Below, one piece after another: positions 23,212 through 31,490 of a stretch of 64,000 bases of DNA. The notes beneath the pieces were generated by a model that was given only the letters and a program-made list of their open reading frames with translations, made no database searches and was not told where the DNA came from. A program made the position numbers and the translations under genes. Every line of letters starts with the position of its first letter. The first letter of the stretch is position 1. The stretch is from Bacillota bacterium (GTDB taxonomy: Bacteria; Bacillota; Clostridia; Christensenellales; UMGS416), in the NCBI GenBank assembly GCA_023398815.1, contig JAEWRW010000046.1, positions 124,001 through 188,000 of the forward strand, given 5' to 3'.

Positions 23212-24954
23212 ATGCACCACACCCCTGTCTCCAACGTCCAACTGTTCCGCCGCCAACGTGCCATGCCCGCCGCATTGGCAGCGCTTGTCATCGCTTGCCT
23301 TTTCATTCCTGCGTGCACACCGGCTGCGTCGTCCCAACCCTCTCAGAGCCAGACGTCCGTGCCGTCCACACCGGCTGTGACCGCCACCGCAACCCCTGCC
23401 ACAGCGAAGCCCAGCCTCTCCCCCACCGCCACGCCGGGCGGGGCCGTACGACTGGTACCCGGCGATTTTAACTACTACCATCCCAGTCTGTCCATCGTTT
23501 CCGGTCTCACCATGGAAGCCTGCGACGAAGGAGGCTATCCAATAGCCGGTGACTGGAGCGCCAGCTGGGGCGATCTGTGGCTCGACCCCCTCGACGGCGG
23601 CACCTGGGTGGCACCGGAAGGCAAGTTGAGCACCGTGCTCTGGAACTATGACCCCCGTAAAACCGACCTGCCGGAGACGGTGACTGTCACCTTCACCGCT
23701 GGTGACAGGACAGCGACGACTTTCATTGAACTGGGAGAGGATGGTCTCTACCGCGTGCATGAGGAAGTGCGGGAAGCACCCATTGTGCGGCTGAGCGCGG
23801 ATGTCACCGAGTACAGCGTTGCCCATTCACAGGCAGAGGGCGTCACCTTTACCGCCAGAGACAGCGCAGGCAACCCGGTCAAAGGCAATTGGGAAATCGG
23901 TTGGGGCGGGTTCCGCACCGCCAGCGGGTCGCCTGCGCTCTCCCCTGTGCTGGTGGGTGTGGGGAGTGCTCTCTGGCAACCCTCCCCCACCGAGGAGGCA
24001 CCCAATTACTCCCTCAACATCGTCTTCACCCGGGAGAACTGGACCTATCTGTCCACAATCCGGCCATCGGAAGACATTCCAACCGTCTTTACGGTGGAAA
24101 TTTGGGACGACATGAAGCCGCACTTCGCCGGCAGCTTGGCCACGCAATTCTGGAACCTGCAACGGGCCAATGCGGCCGGCAGTGAGCTGCAGCGTTTCCT
24201 GGAGATCACGCTGGGCGTCGCCTCCCCCGACCGGGCCACAGAGCTTGCCAGCATGTGCGTGGACGTGTTGGAGGCACCCCTAGAAAACTGTGCCGATCGG
24301 TTGGTCAGGGTTGCCGAAAGGAGTGAGCAGCACCGGCAGGCTCTGCTGGCATTGGTCGGCAAGGACACAAGGAGCGAGGCGACCAAGACGGTATTGCAGG
24401 ACGACGGCTTTGTGCAGGAGTACCTGGATATGGGTTATGTGCTGACCCTTTCGGGCGGCATGCCGCGCTTCGTGCCACGCTACCGCACGCTGCAAGCCCT
24501 GTTTGGCGATGCCGCCGGGCCGGAGCTGCAGGCCTATCTTGCGCTCTTTGCCGTCGAAACCGAACAGCCGCTTGCGCCGGGTACTGAACCCATCAAAATC
24601 GCCCAGAGATATGAGGCAGCTGTGGCCTATCTGGAGCAACCCGAGGTCGTCTCCAAGGCCCGGCGGGACAGGGTGGAACAATACCGTGTGTCTTGCCTTG
24701 CGGCCATTCTGACCAACTCCGGTAGGCTGTATGACGAAAAGAGCTTAACCGTTCCGCCCGAACAGCAGCAATGGTTGGAAGCACTCTGCACGCAGACGGA
24801 GAGCGAGACCCCAGAGACTGACGGAATTCTGAAGAACTATCGGTCCATGCTGGAAAAAGCAGGCTGGAAGCTGACGAGCGCCGTGCGGAAGTACGCCCAG
24901 TCACTGGGCGTGGCCTTGGCGGAGAAGCCATTGACTGAGGCAGAGGAACCCTGA
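23212..24954 (+). CDS. Lipoprotein related to the adjacent anti-sigma-like protein
   Basis: 580 residues, ATG at 23212 after AAGGAGG. The signal peptide ends in a lipobox (FIPAC, Cys about 36), followed by a Ser/Thr/Pro-rich linker to about residue 75. Two beta-rich domains follow; each has the phrase GDWSASWGDLWLDP or GNWEIGWGGFRTAS and a preceding Y-H/Y-S-V strand, so they look like an internal repeat. The C-terminal 260 residues are helical and clearly related to residues 120-380 of the protein at 25543-27105 (shared pattern G-G-M-P-x-x-x-x-R-Y-R-x-L-x-x-L-F-G-D-A, and later G-W-x-L-T-x-A-V-R). It probably acts on the cell surface as signal sensor or effector for the sigma factor that follows. 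Confidence 0.8.
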   Translation: MHHTPVSNVQLFRRQRAMPAALAALVIACLFIPACTPAASSQPSQSQTSVPSTPAVTATATPATAKPSLSPTATPGGAVRLVPGDFNYYHPSLSIVSGLTMEACDEGGYPIAGDWSASWGDLWLDPLDGGTWVAPEGKLSTVLWNYDPRKTDLPETVTVTFTAGDRTATTFIELGEDGLYRVHEEVREAPIVRLSADVTEYSVAHSQAEGVTFTARDSAGNPVKGNWEIGWGGFRTASGSPALSPVLVGVGSALWQPSPTEEAPNYSLNIVFTRENWTYLSTIRPSEDIPTVFTVEIWDDMKPHFAGSLATQFWNLQRANAAGSELQRFLEITLGVASPDRATELASMCVDVLEAPLENCADRLVRVAERSEQHRQALLALVGKDTRSEATKTVLQDDGFVQEYLDMGYVLTLSGGMPRFVPRYRTLQALFGDAAGPELQAYLALFAVETEQPLAPGTEPIKIAQRYEAAVAYLEQPEVVSKARRDRVEQYRVSCLAAILTNSGRLYDEKSLTVPPEQQQWLEALCTQTESETPETDGILKNYRSMLEKAGWKLTSAVRKYAQSLGVALAEKPLTEAEEP

Positions 24955-25027
24955 TTTTCAGATTTGTTTTCATTCCCATGAACCTTTCACCTTCAGCGTG
25001 GGTATTCAGGGCAAAGGAGGTGGAGAG

Positions 25028-25546
25028 ATGGAGCTGACGATGGAAGAACGACCGCCACTGGACCGGGCCGCCGCCCGCTGGCAAGCCGACGAGGCTAACG
25101 CGGCCAACGAGGTGTGGGCCCTGTGCGGCGCGCGGCTGCTGCGGCTGGCGCGGTCACTGACCGGCAGCGACAGCCAGGCCGAGGACGCCGTTCAGGAGGC
25201 CTTCCTGCGGGCGTGGCGGTTCCTGGGTCGCTACCAGCCCGACCGAGCCTTTGAGCCGTGGATCACCACAATCCTGGTGCGGGAATGCCGGCGCATTGCC
25301 CGGCGAACGCCAACCCACGCCGCGCTGCCCGCGGGCCTTGCCCAGCCAGAGCCGTCGCTGCGGCTGTTCCATGCCATTGAGGAACTGCCCCGCCCCCTGC
25401 GGGAGACGGTAGCCCTGCACTACCTGCATGGCTACGACGTGCGAGAGACGGCGGCAACCCTGGGCATCCCGGCGGGCACGGTGAAATCGCGCCTGAGCCG
25501 CGCGCGGGGGCTGCTGCGACAGGCGATGAAGGAGGAAGAGGAATGA
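25028..25546 (+). CDS. ECF-type RNA polymerase sigma factor
   Basis: 172 residues, ATG at 25028 with AAAGGAGG. Region 2 is seen in RLARSLTGSDSQAEDAVQEA and FLRAWRFLGRYQP, and region 4 in LPRPLRETVALHYLHGYDVR, GIPAGTVKSRLSRARGLLRQ. The linker is short, with no extra C-terminal domain, as in group 4 sigma factors. The stop overlaps the start of the next gene (ATGA), the standard arrangement for a sigma factor with its membrane-bound inhibitor. It starts 74 bp after the lipoprotein gene. Confidence 0.93.
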   Translation: MELTMEERPPLDRAAARWQADEANAANEVWALCGARLLRLARSLTGSDSQAEDAVQEAFLRAWRFLGRYQPDRAFEPWITTILVRECRRIARRTPTHAALPAGLAQPEPSLRLFHAIEELPRPLRETVALHYLHGYDVRETAATLGIPAGTVKSRLSRARGLLRQAMKEEEE

Positions 25547-27105
25547 ACCGAAACGAACCCCATGAATGGGATGCACGTGTGAAACAATCGCTGCTGCGGG
25601 GCACCGACAGCGCGGCCAATCGGGCTGGCGGGCTGTGGGCACGCCTGCAGGCTGCCCAGCCAACAAAAAAGCAACCCAAACGGTCGCTAGCGCTGGGCAT
25701 GGGCGCGCTGGCGGTGGCGGCGGTGGCCGGGGTCTTTCTGCTGGTGCAGTACCGGCCCGCGCCCGATGACCTGGTGACGACGCCAGCGGCAGCGGCGGCA
25801 AGCCAAAGCGGCGCGGCACAGACGTTGGCCGCCACGGCCTCACAGGGGAGTGTGGTCGACCAATTCGACCGGCTGCAGAAGGGTGGTGCAACCACCGGCC
25901 AGCTGCTTTCCTTCCTGGAGGCGCACCTCGGCGAGGCCGACGCCACCCAGGCCAGCACGCTGGCTGAGCGGTACGTCGACCTCATCGAGAGCAAGATCAC
26001 CATCCACATGAACTACGAGGATAACTACTCCACCCGGTTGGCAACCATCGCCCTGAGCAGTGACGAAGCCATGCAGGCACTCATCGCCTTGCGCGGGAAG
26101 ACCGAACTGGGCGACCAGGCGGACAAATTCTCCGCGGATGATCGGGCTTTCCTCGAAAACCTGTTTGCAAGCGACTGCACGGTGGACTTTGCCGACGGCA
26201 TGCCCCACTGTGAGGTGCGCTACCGAGAACTGGCGACGCTCTTTGGCGATGCCGTCACCAAAGAACTGGCGGCCTACCTGGACTTCTCTGCCCTGGAGGC
26301 CGAGAAGCCCTATGCTCTCGAAGGGATGTTCGAGGTCGAGCCCGTCGAGGTCGCCCGACGCTGGCAGAAGGCCGTCGACTATCTGGCAACCTACAAGGAC
26401 GCCTCGCCGGTGCGTCGGGAGAAGCTGGACACCTACCGGGAGCTCTACCTGGCTGCGTACTTCACCAACTTTGGCCAGCTGTTCCGCGTGGAGGACCGCA
26501 CCGTGCCCCAGGACCAGCGCACGTGGCTGGATAAGCAGATTAACGAGGCCGACGGCGAGGCCCCCAAGGCCGCGGCGCTGCTGCGGGAGTACAAGGCACT
26601 GCTGGCCGAGGAGGGTTGGATGCTGACCGACGCGGTGCGGGCTTTCCTGCACGAACAGGACATCACCGGCTATGAACCCGCAAGCAAGCTGACCTGGGAC
26701 AACCTCAAAATCTGGGGGGTGAAGCTGGACACCGACGGCGACGAGGCCATCGCCGCGCTCTCGGCAGCCATCCAAACCGCTGGCTTTGACGGCAAGCCCA
26801 CCGAGGACCGCACCGCGCAGGACAACGGCGGCAGAACCCGTACCGTCCGTTGGAAGGAGGGCACGGTGGCGGTGGTGCGAAACGACGTGCTGTACTCCAT
26901 CTCCACCACCAACGCGCTGGCTCCCCTCCCGCTGGGGCTGCAACTGGGCGCCAGCCGCATGAGCTACGAAAACACGTTGGGCCAGGGCCACGAGCGCGTG
27001 GAGGGTGCCGACTACGCAGCCTGGGGCATCGGCAGCAACGACAACCTGGTTGCGGCGTTCCCCAGCGATCAGGCCAGTGTCGTCACCATCTCGCTGAGCG
27101 AGTGA
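25543..27105 (+). CDS. Membrane protein, probable anti-sigma factor with large outer domain
   Basis: 520 residues, coupled to the sigma gene. The cytoplasmic N-terminus (about 45 residues, EPHEWDARVKQSLLRG) is short and lacks the zinc motif of ZAS anti-sigma factors. One membrane helix lies at about 49-68 (LGMGALAVAAVAGVFLLVQY), and the remaining 450 residues would be outside. The outer part contains the helical domain shared with the upstream lipoprotein (GMPHCEVRYRELATLFGDAV; GWMLTDAVRAF) and a C-terminal domain of about 130 residues ending SVVTISLSE, with KLDTDGDEAIAALSAAIQ. The anti-sigma role rests on gene order, topology and the ATGA overlap. Confidence 0.75.
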   Translation: MNRNEPHEWDARVKQSLLRGTDSAANRAGGLWARLQAAQPTKKQPKRSLALGMGALAVAAVAGVFLLVQYRPAPDDLVTTPAAAAASQSGAAQTLAATASQGSVVDQFDRLQKGGATTGQLLSFLEAHLGEADATQASTLAERYVDLIESKITIHMNYEDNYSTRLATIALSSDEAMQALIALRGKTELGDQADKFSADDRAFLENLFASDCTVDFADGMPHCEVRYRELATLFGDAVTKELAAYLDFSALEAEKPYALEGMFEVEPVEVARRWQKAVDYLATYKDASPVRREKLDTYRELYLAAYFTNFGQLFRVEDRTVPQDQRTWLDKQINEADGEAPKAAALLREYKALLAEEGWMLTDAVRAFLHEQDITGYEPASKLTWDNLKIWGVKLDTDGDEAIAALSAAIQTAGFDGKPTEDRTAQDNGGRTRTVRWKEGTVAVVRNDVLYSISTTNALAPLPLGLQLGASRMSYENTLGQGHERVEGADYAAWGIGSNDNLVAAFPSDQASVVTISLSE

Positions 27106-27130
27106 GAAACAGCACAACGGAACATGCAAA

Positions 27131-27156
27131 AAGGCCCGCTCCATCGAGCGGGCCTT
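27131..27156 (+). terminator. Terminator of the sigma-factor operon
   Basis: AAGGCCCGCTC and GAGCGGGCCTT pair around a 4-nt loop, followed by CGTT; 26 bp after the stop codon. Confidence 0.75.
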
Positions 27157-27289
27157 CGTTCAGAGTGTCTGCAAACCTCTAGAACGGGCAAATAAAGATG
27201 AACCTGCCGCCCCATCGCAACACTGTGTGTTGCTCACCCTCCAACCCAAGCGCCGTAAATTACGACGCTATGCATCGTACTAGCCGTAC

Positions 27290-27504
27290 GATGCGGCGTA
27301 AGGTGCGCCGGGCGGGACTGAGAGTCGGCGACATGTGCGGCGAATCGGGCACGCCGGATGCGTGTCCAACCGTCACGCCGTGAAGGCATTGTCCTGCAAT
27401 GCCTTAGCGCCCGGATGGCGCGTAAGGCGTGAACGGCGATCTAGTCATAACGAGAACAAGCTGTTTGAATCGCGGCTGTCGCCACAGCGGCAGACGCGAA
27501 AGGC
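27290..27504 (-). repeat. Dispersed stem-loop element, copy C
   Basis: Minus orientation. Stem 1 at about 27470-27500 (CGCGGCTG...CAGACGCG) begins four bases after the stop codon of the isomerase gene. The stem 2 loop at 27325-27343 shares 20 identical bases with copy D. Between them lies an extra stretch with its own hairpins (AAGGCATTG/CAATGCCTT at about 27384-27406), so this copy is longer and may carry an insertion. Left of it, 27265-27290 holds another palindrome (GCATCGTAC/GTACGATGC). No gene is visible in 27186-27507. Confidence 0.65.
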
Positions 27505-27507
27505 CGG

Positions 27508-28260
27508 CTACATCTGGCTGAGGGCCTGGTGGTACATGCGCACGCCGTCGAGGGGCGCGGGGTCCTTCTCCGCCTCGTATTCGGCGATGAACCACTCGGT
27601 GCCGCCAACGGCACGGCAGACTTCCAGAAATTCAGTCCACGGCACATCGTCCCGGCCGATCATGGTGTTGATGCCGTCGGCCTTGCTGTAGGCCTTCAGG
27701 TGCACGGTCTTGGCGCGGCCGGGGTAGCGGCGGATGATCTCCACCATGTCGGCACCGCCCTGCATGGCGTTACCGTTGTCAAGCTGCACCACCACCGCGT
27801 CCACTGTGTTGTCAAAGAACACATAGTAGGGCGTCTGGCCCTCCATGGGGGCAAACTCGGTGTGGTGGTTGTGGTAGCCGATGGTCATACCCTCCCCCGC
27901 CAGGCGGGCGGCCAGGTCATTGAACTGGGCCGCCGTGGCGCGCCAAGCCTCCAGGCTGGCCGTGCAGGCCGCCGGCAGGCTGGGGATGATGATGGAGGTG
28001 TTATCGATGGCCTGATTGTAGGCGATGGTATCCGCAAGCCGGTCGGGCTGCACCAGCTCCCACGGGGTGTGCCACCCGCAGCAGGCAAGGCCCGCCTGCT
28101 CCAGCGCCTCCGCCACCTCGTCTGCCGGGCGGCTGTAAGGGCCGAAAAACTCCACCCCGTCGTAGCCAATGGCGCCCACCGCGCCCAACGTGCCAGCAAA
28201 GTCACGCTCCAGGTCGTGCCGCACCGAAAAAAGCCCCAGTCCCAGCTTCTGTATCCTCAT
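27508..28260 (-). CDS. Sugar phosphate isomerase/epimerase (TIM barrel)
   Basis: 250 residues, ATG at 28260 behind GAGGAGG. The xylose-isomerase-like TIM barrel (AP endonuclease family 2) is shown by GYDGVEFFGPYSRPADEVAE, then GMTIGYHNHHTEFAPMEG, VVQLDNGNAM and the final GTEWFIAEYEAEKDPAPLDG. The conserved acidic and His residues (Glu in VEF, His in NHH, Asp in QLDN, Glu in AEYE) would bind a divalent metal. Members isomerise or epimerise sugars such as inosose or hexuloses; the substrate is not evident. It sits on the minus strand 10 bp after the HD-GYP gene. Confidence 0.88.
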   Translation of the reverse strand: MRIQKLGLGLFSVRHDLERDFAGTLGAVGAIGYDGVEFFGPYSRPADEVAEALEQAGLACCGWHTPWELVQPDRLADTIAYNQAIDNTSIIIPSLPAACTASLEAWRATAAQFNDLAARLAGEGMTIGYHNHHTEFAPMEGQTPYYVFFDNTVDAVVVQLDNGNAMQGGADMVEIIRRYPGRAKTVHLKAYSKADGINTMIGRDDVPWTEFLEVCRAVGGTEWFIAEYEAEKDPAPLDGVRMYHQALSQM

Positions 28261-28270
28261 GGGTTCCTCC

Positions 28271-29581
28271 TCATGCCGGTGCCGCCACCTGGGCGATCGG
28301 CTCGTTCTGTTTCCCTTCCAGTTTACTCCGCTCCGGCCCGATTGCATAGAAGGAATCGTACTCCATCCGCGCGGCTTGCTGCACGGCAATGCGCCGCCGG
28401 TCGATGACCTGCCAATGCCGGTTCAACACATCCACTACCCCGGCATCCAGCGAACCATTTGCCACCATGCCATCCAGGATGCGCTGGGCAGCCGCCCGAC
28501 CCATGCCCCGGCGGTAGGGCCGGTCCTCGCCAAGGGCCACGCAAACATCCGCCACCGCCATGATGCGCGCCCCCAACGAGAGCTCCTCCCCCTGCAGGTG
28601 GAAGGGGTACCCGCTGCCATCCAGCCGCTCATGGTGGTGGGCCGCCCAGGCCCGCACGTTGTCAAAGGCGATGATCGTGCCCAGCAGCCTGTCAGTGTAA
28701 TAGGTATGGCTGCGCACCACCGCATACTCCTCGTTGGTGAGCGGGCCCTCCTTCTCCAGAATATCCTCGGGAATGACCAGCTTCCCAATGTCATGCAGGT
28801 GGCCGGCCAGCGACATGAGAAGCGTATCCGACGGTGAAAAGCCAAGAAGGTGGGCCAGTATCTCGGCCACTGCCGCCACGCCCGAGGAATGGGTGGCGGT
28901 AAAAGCGCTGCGGAAGTCGATGATCTGGCTAAAGAGCCTGCCCAGGCTCTGCAGCTCACCATCGGTGAGCGTCATCACCCGGTTGACACCGGCGCGCACC
29001 TGAGGCCGCAGGAAAGCGTCGTGCAGATCCAGCCAAAACGCTTCCCGCCCGGCCAAGCGCTCAAAGCACGCCACCAGGTCGGGGCGGAAGTGGCTGCCGC
29101 TCTGTGCCACGATCTTGGCACGGATGCCCGCCGCCTGTGAGAGCTGGAACCCATGGGGCACCAGCACGGCAATGCGGTCGGCCAGGTAAAGGAGGTGGCT
29201 CTCCTCCGGCACCGGCTCGCCACCCGCCCCATGGCAGTTGCCGTTGTTCCAACGGGTGTGGTGGTACCGCACGATGTTGGCCACCTTGGCCGTGGGGGCA
29301 AAGCCCTTCAGCAGCCGGTACCCATACTCGGCGTGGCGGCCCGCCTGTTCCTCAAAGCGCAGCAGATCCAGCCGATCCTTGCTGGTGAGGCCGCCTACGT
29401 CATGGAGCAGCGCGGCAATCACCAGTTGTTCCAGCCGCTCGTCGGGCAGCCCCGCCTCCTGCCCGATGGCATGGGCAGCCACCGCGACGCGCAAATGGTG
29501 GTTGCGCACCTCGGGGCTGATGAGATCCATCGCCGTCGCCAGGCACTCAATGAGCTCCAGAATGGGAATTTGTATGGTCAC
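28271..29581 (-). CDS. HD-GYP domain protein, probable cyclic-di-GMP phosphodiesterase
   Basis: 436 residues, GTG start at 29581 (a weak AAAGGCGGA box; a good promoter just upstream supports a start here). Two HD-type domains are present. The first (about 25-150) has NHHLRVAVAAHAIG and ALLHDVGGL, a degenerate HD. The second (about 225-400) is a true HD-GYP with HLHDIGK (His263-Asp264) and HHHERLDGSGYP (GYP 324-326). HD-GYP proteins hydrolyse cyclic di-GMP or related dinucleotides. No membrane segment and no receiver domain are present, so the first half may be the sensor. Confidence 0.9.
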   Translation of the reverse strand: MTIQIPILELIECLATAMDLISPEVRNHHLRVAVAAHAIGQEAGLPDERLEQLVIAALLHDVGGLTSKDRLDLLRFEEQAGRHAEYGYRLLKGFAPTAKVANIVRYHHTRWNNGNCHGAGGEPVPEESHLLYLADRIAVLVPHGFQLSQAAGIRAKIVAQSGSHFRPDLVACFERLAGREAFWLDLHDAFLRPQVRAGVNRVMTLTDGELQSLGRLFSQIIDFRSAFTATHSSGVAAVAEILAHLLGFSPSDTLLMSLAGHLHDIGKLVIPEDILEKEGPLTNEEYAVVRSHTYYTDRLLGTIIAFDNVRAWAAHHHERLDGSGYPFHLQGEELSLGARIMAVADVCVALGEDRPYRRGMGRAAAQRILDGMVANGSLDAGVVDVLNRHWQVIDRRRIAVQQAARMEYDSFYAIGPERSKLEGKQNEPIAQVAAPA

Positions 29582-29618
29582 AGAAACATCCGCCTTTATT
29601 CGATATCAACAGATACCC

Positions 29619-29647
29619 ATTATAGGGAGGCTTTATCAAAGAAACAA
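29619..29647 (-). promoter_or_regulatory. Promoter for the HD-GYP gene
   Basis: Minus strand: -35 TTGTTT (29642-29647), 17-bp spacer, -10 TATAAT (29619-29624), 38 bp before the GTG start. Confidence 0.6.
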
Positions 29648-29696
29648 GCGGATGCACTTACAATTTCGCGAACAAAAGATACAAAAAGATTGGTGT

Positions 29697-30533
29697 TCAA
29701 TGCAATGGCGATGTGTCAAACTGGCGGGCCACAGCAGCTTCTGCCTCGGCACGCCGTGCCATAGCCCGGCGGAAGAGTTCGTCCAGCACCTTCGGCAATC
29801 CATCGCGCAGGGCAGTAAGCCCCGCCTCCGTCACGCCGCCGCGGGGCGCTGTCCGCGCCACGATGGTGTTGAGATCCATGCCCCGGTCCACCGCCAGCCG
29901 CGCCGTGCCCAGCATCGTCTCCACCAGCAGTTCCTCGGCCCGGTTGGCGTCCAAGCAATCGCTGTGGCGCAGGGCGGCGGCCGCCATCTCCTGCAGCAAC
30001 GCCGCCAGGAAGCCCGGCATGCAGCTGGTGAGGTTGCTGGCCATGGCGAAGGCATCCTCCGCCAGCACCTGCACGGCGCCAATCTTCTCAAAGAGCCGCT
30101 CCACGGCGATGCGCTCCACCGGCCGCACCACGTCGTTGTGGCACACCAGCGTCACCCCAGACCCCAACAGGGACGGCAGCGACGGTATCGCCCGGCTGAG
30201 CGGCCCGCGGTGAAAGAGCCCCAGGGCGCGGAGCGGCAGCGAGCCCACCACGCTCACCAAGTGCGCGTCAGCTGACAGCACGGGCGAGAGTTCCTCCAAC
30301 ACGGCGCGGGCTGCCGTGGGAGGCACGCACAGCAGCACCGTGCGCGCCTGTGCCGCCCGGCGGTTGTCGGTGTCCGTTTCAATGCCCGGGAACTGCTCCG
30401 CCGCCCGAGCCGCCCCCGAGGGGCTGCGTGTCGTCACAATGACGTCGTCCACCCGCAGCACACCGCTGACCAGAAACTGTTCCAGCAGCATACTGCCCAT
30501 GCTTCCATACCCAATGATTGCCGTCTTTGCCAT
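29697..30533 (-). CDS. ProC-like NAD(P)-binding reductase
   Basis: 278 residues, ATG at 30533 with GGAGGG. The Rossmann fingerprint is in MAKTAIIGYGSMGSMLLEQF, and the second domain shows SNLTSCMPGFLAALLQEM and the late TAPRGGVTEAGLTALRDG, which correspond to the ProC motif region (T-P-G-G-x-T). The family converts 1-pyrroline-5-carboxylate to proline; several paralogues have other roles, such as ComER. The deviations from the canonical ProC end (usually SPGGTT) make a ProC-like paralogue the safer call. Confidence 0.85.
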   Translation of the reverse strand: MAKTAIIGYGSMGSMLLEQFLVSGVLRVDDVIVTTRSPSGAARAAEQFPGIETDTDNRRAAQARTVLLCVPPTAARAVLEELSPVLSADAHLVSVVGSLPLRALGLFHRGPLSRAIPSLPSLLGSGVTLVCHNDVVRPVERIAVERLFEKIGAVQVLAEDAFAMASNLTSCMPGFLAALLQEMAAAALRHSDCLDANRAEELLVETMLGTARLAVDRGMDLNTIVARTAPRGGVTEAGLTALRDGLPKVLDELFRRAMARRAEAEAAVARQFDTSPLH

Positions 30534-30607
30534 GTTCACCCTCCAAGCAGAACATTCTATGCGCACATAAGCGCCTCCATGCACCGGAAGCATGCGGAGG
30601 AAAAGCA

Positions 30608-30616
30608 TGATATAAT
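30608..30616 (+). promoter_or_regulatory. Extended -10 promoter for the Fpg-like gene
   Basis: TGATATAAT (extended -10 with the TG motif) lies 31 bp before the ATG at 30647. No clear -35 box is seen, as is usual for extended -10 promoters. Confidence 0.5.
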
Positions 30617-30646
30617 GAATGCTATCTGACATAGGCGGAGGCAGCG

Positions 30647-31477
30647 ATGATCGAATTGCCGGAGGCCCACGCGCTAGCCGCACAGTTGACCGACGCGCTT
30701 TCGGGCCGTGTCATCCGCTGGGCGCAGGCAGCCCAGACCCCACACAAGTTCGCCTTCCACTGGGGTGATCCGGCAGGTTATGGCGCGCGCATGACCGGCC
30801 AGGCCATCGGCCCCGCCACTGCCTGCGGAGGCCGCATCCTGATGCCCGTGGGGCAGACGGACACGCTGATGCTGGGCGACGGTGGCGAGCGGCTGCGCCT
30901 GCACCCCAGCGATGCCGACCTGCCAAACCGCCACCAGTTGGCGGCAGTCTTCGCCGATGGCGGGGCGTTCAGTGTGACCGTGCAGGGCTGGGGCATGGTG
31001 CGGCTGGTGCCCAATGGCGAACTGCCGAAAGCGCTGGATGGCATCGACCGCAAACCTTCGCCCTTGAGTGACGACTTTACACCGGAGTGGCTCCTGGCCC
31101 TGGCCGACGGGGTACGCGAGACCCCGCGCATGAGCGTGAAGGAGTTTCTGGCGGCGGGCCAGCGCATCCCGGGGTTGGGCAACGGGTGCCTGCAGGACAT
31201 CCTGCTGGAGGCCGGCATGGACCCCCGCCGAAAGGCGGCGGACTGCAGCCGGGAGGAGCTCATTGCCCTCCACGGGTGCATGGTGTCGGTGCTGCGGCAA
31301 ATGACTGACCAAGGCGGACGGGACACCGAAACCGATCTCCACGGCAACCCCGGCGGGTACCGCAAGCGGCTGGACGCCCGCAGTGTGGGCGGGCCTTGCC
31401 CCCGCTGCGGTGAGCCGATCGTCAAAATCGCGTTTATGGGGGGTGCGTGCTACCTCTGCCCCCATTGCCAACGGTAA
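30647..31477 (+). CDS. Fpg/Nei-like protein lacking the catalytic N-terminal proline
   Basis: 276 residues. The N-terminus MIELPEAHALAAQLTDAL aligns with the MPELPEV start of formamidopyrimidine-DNA glycosylases, but residue 2 is Ile rather than the catalytic Pro. The helix-two-turn-helix is visible (AAGQRIPGLGNGCLQDILLE), and the C-terminal zinc finger is complete (CPRCG, 16 residues, CPHC). DNA binding should be kept, while the usual Schiff-base chemistry through Pro2 is not possible. Similar MIE-starting proteins occur in other Clostridia, annotated as endonuclease VIII. It is followed 13 bp later by a membrane protein gene on the same strand. Confidence 0.85.
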   Translation: MIELPEAHALAAQLTDALSGRVIRWAQAAQTPHKFAFHWGDPAGYGARMTGQAIGPATACGGRILMPVGQTDTLMLGDGGERLRLHPSDADLPNRHQLAAVFADGGAFSVTVQGWGMVRLVPNGELPKALDGIDRKPSPLSDDFTPEWLLALADGVRETPRMSVKEFLAAGQRIPGLGNGCLQDILLEAGMDPRRKAADCSREELIALHGCMVSVLRQMTDQGGRDTETDLHGNPGGYRKRLDARSVGGPCPRCGEPIVKIAFMGGACYLCPHCQR

Positions 31478-31490
31478 ACAAGGAGGCCAA

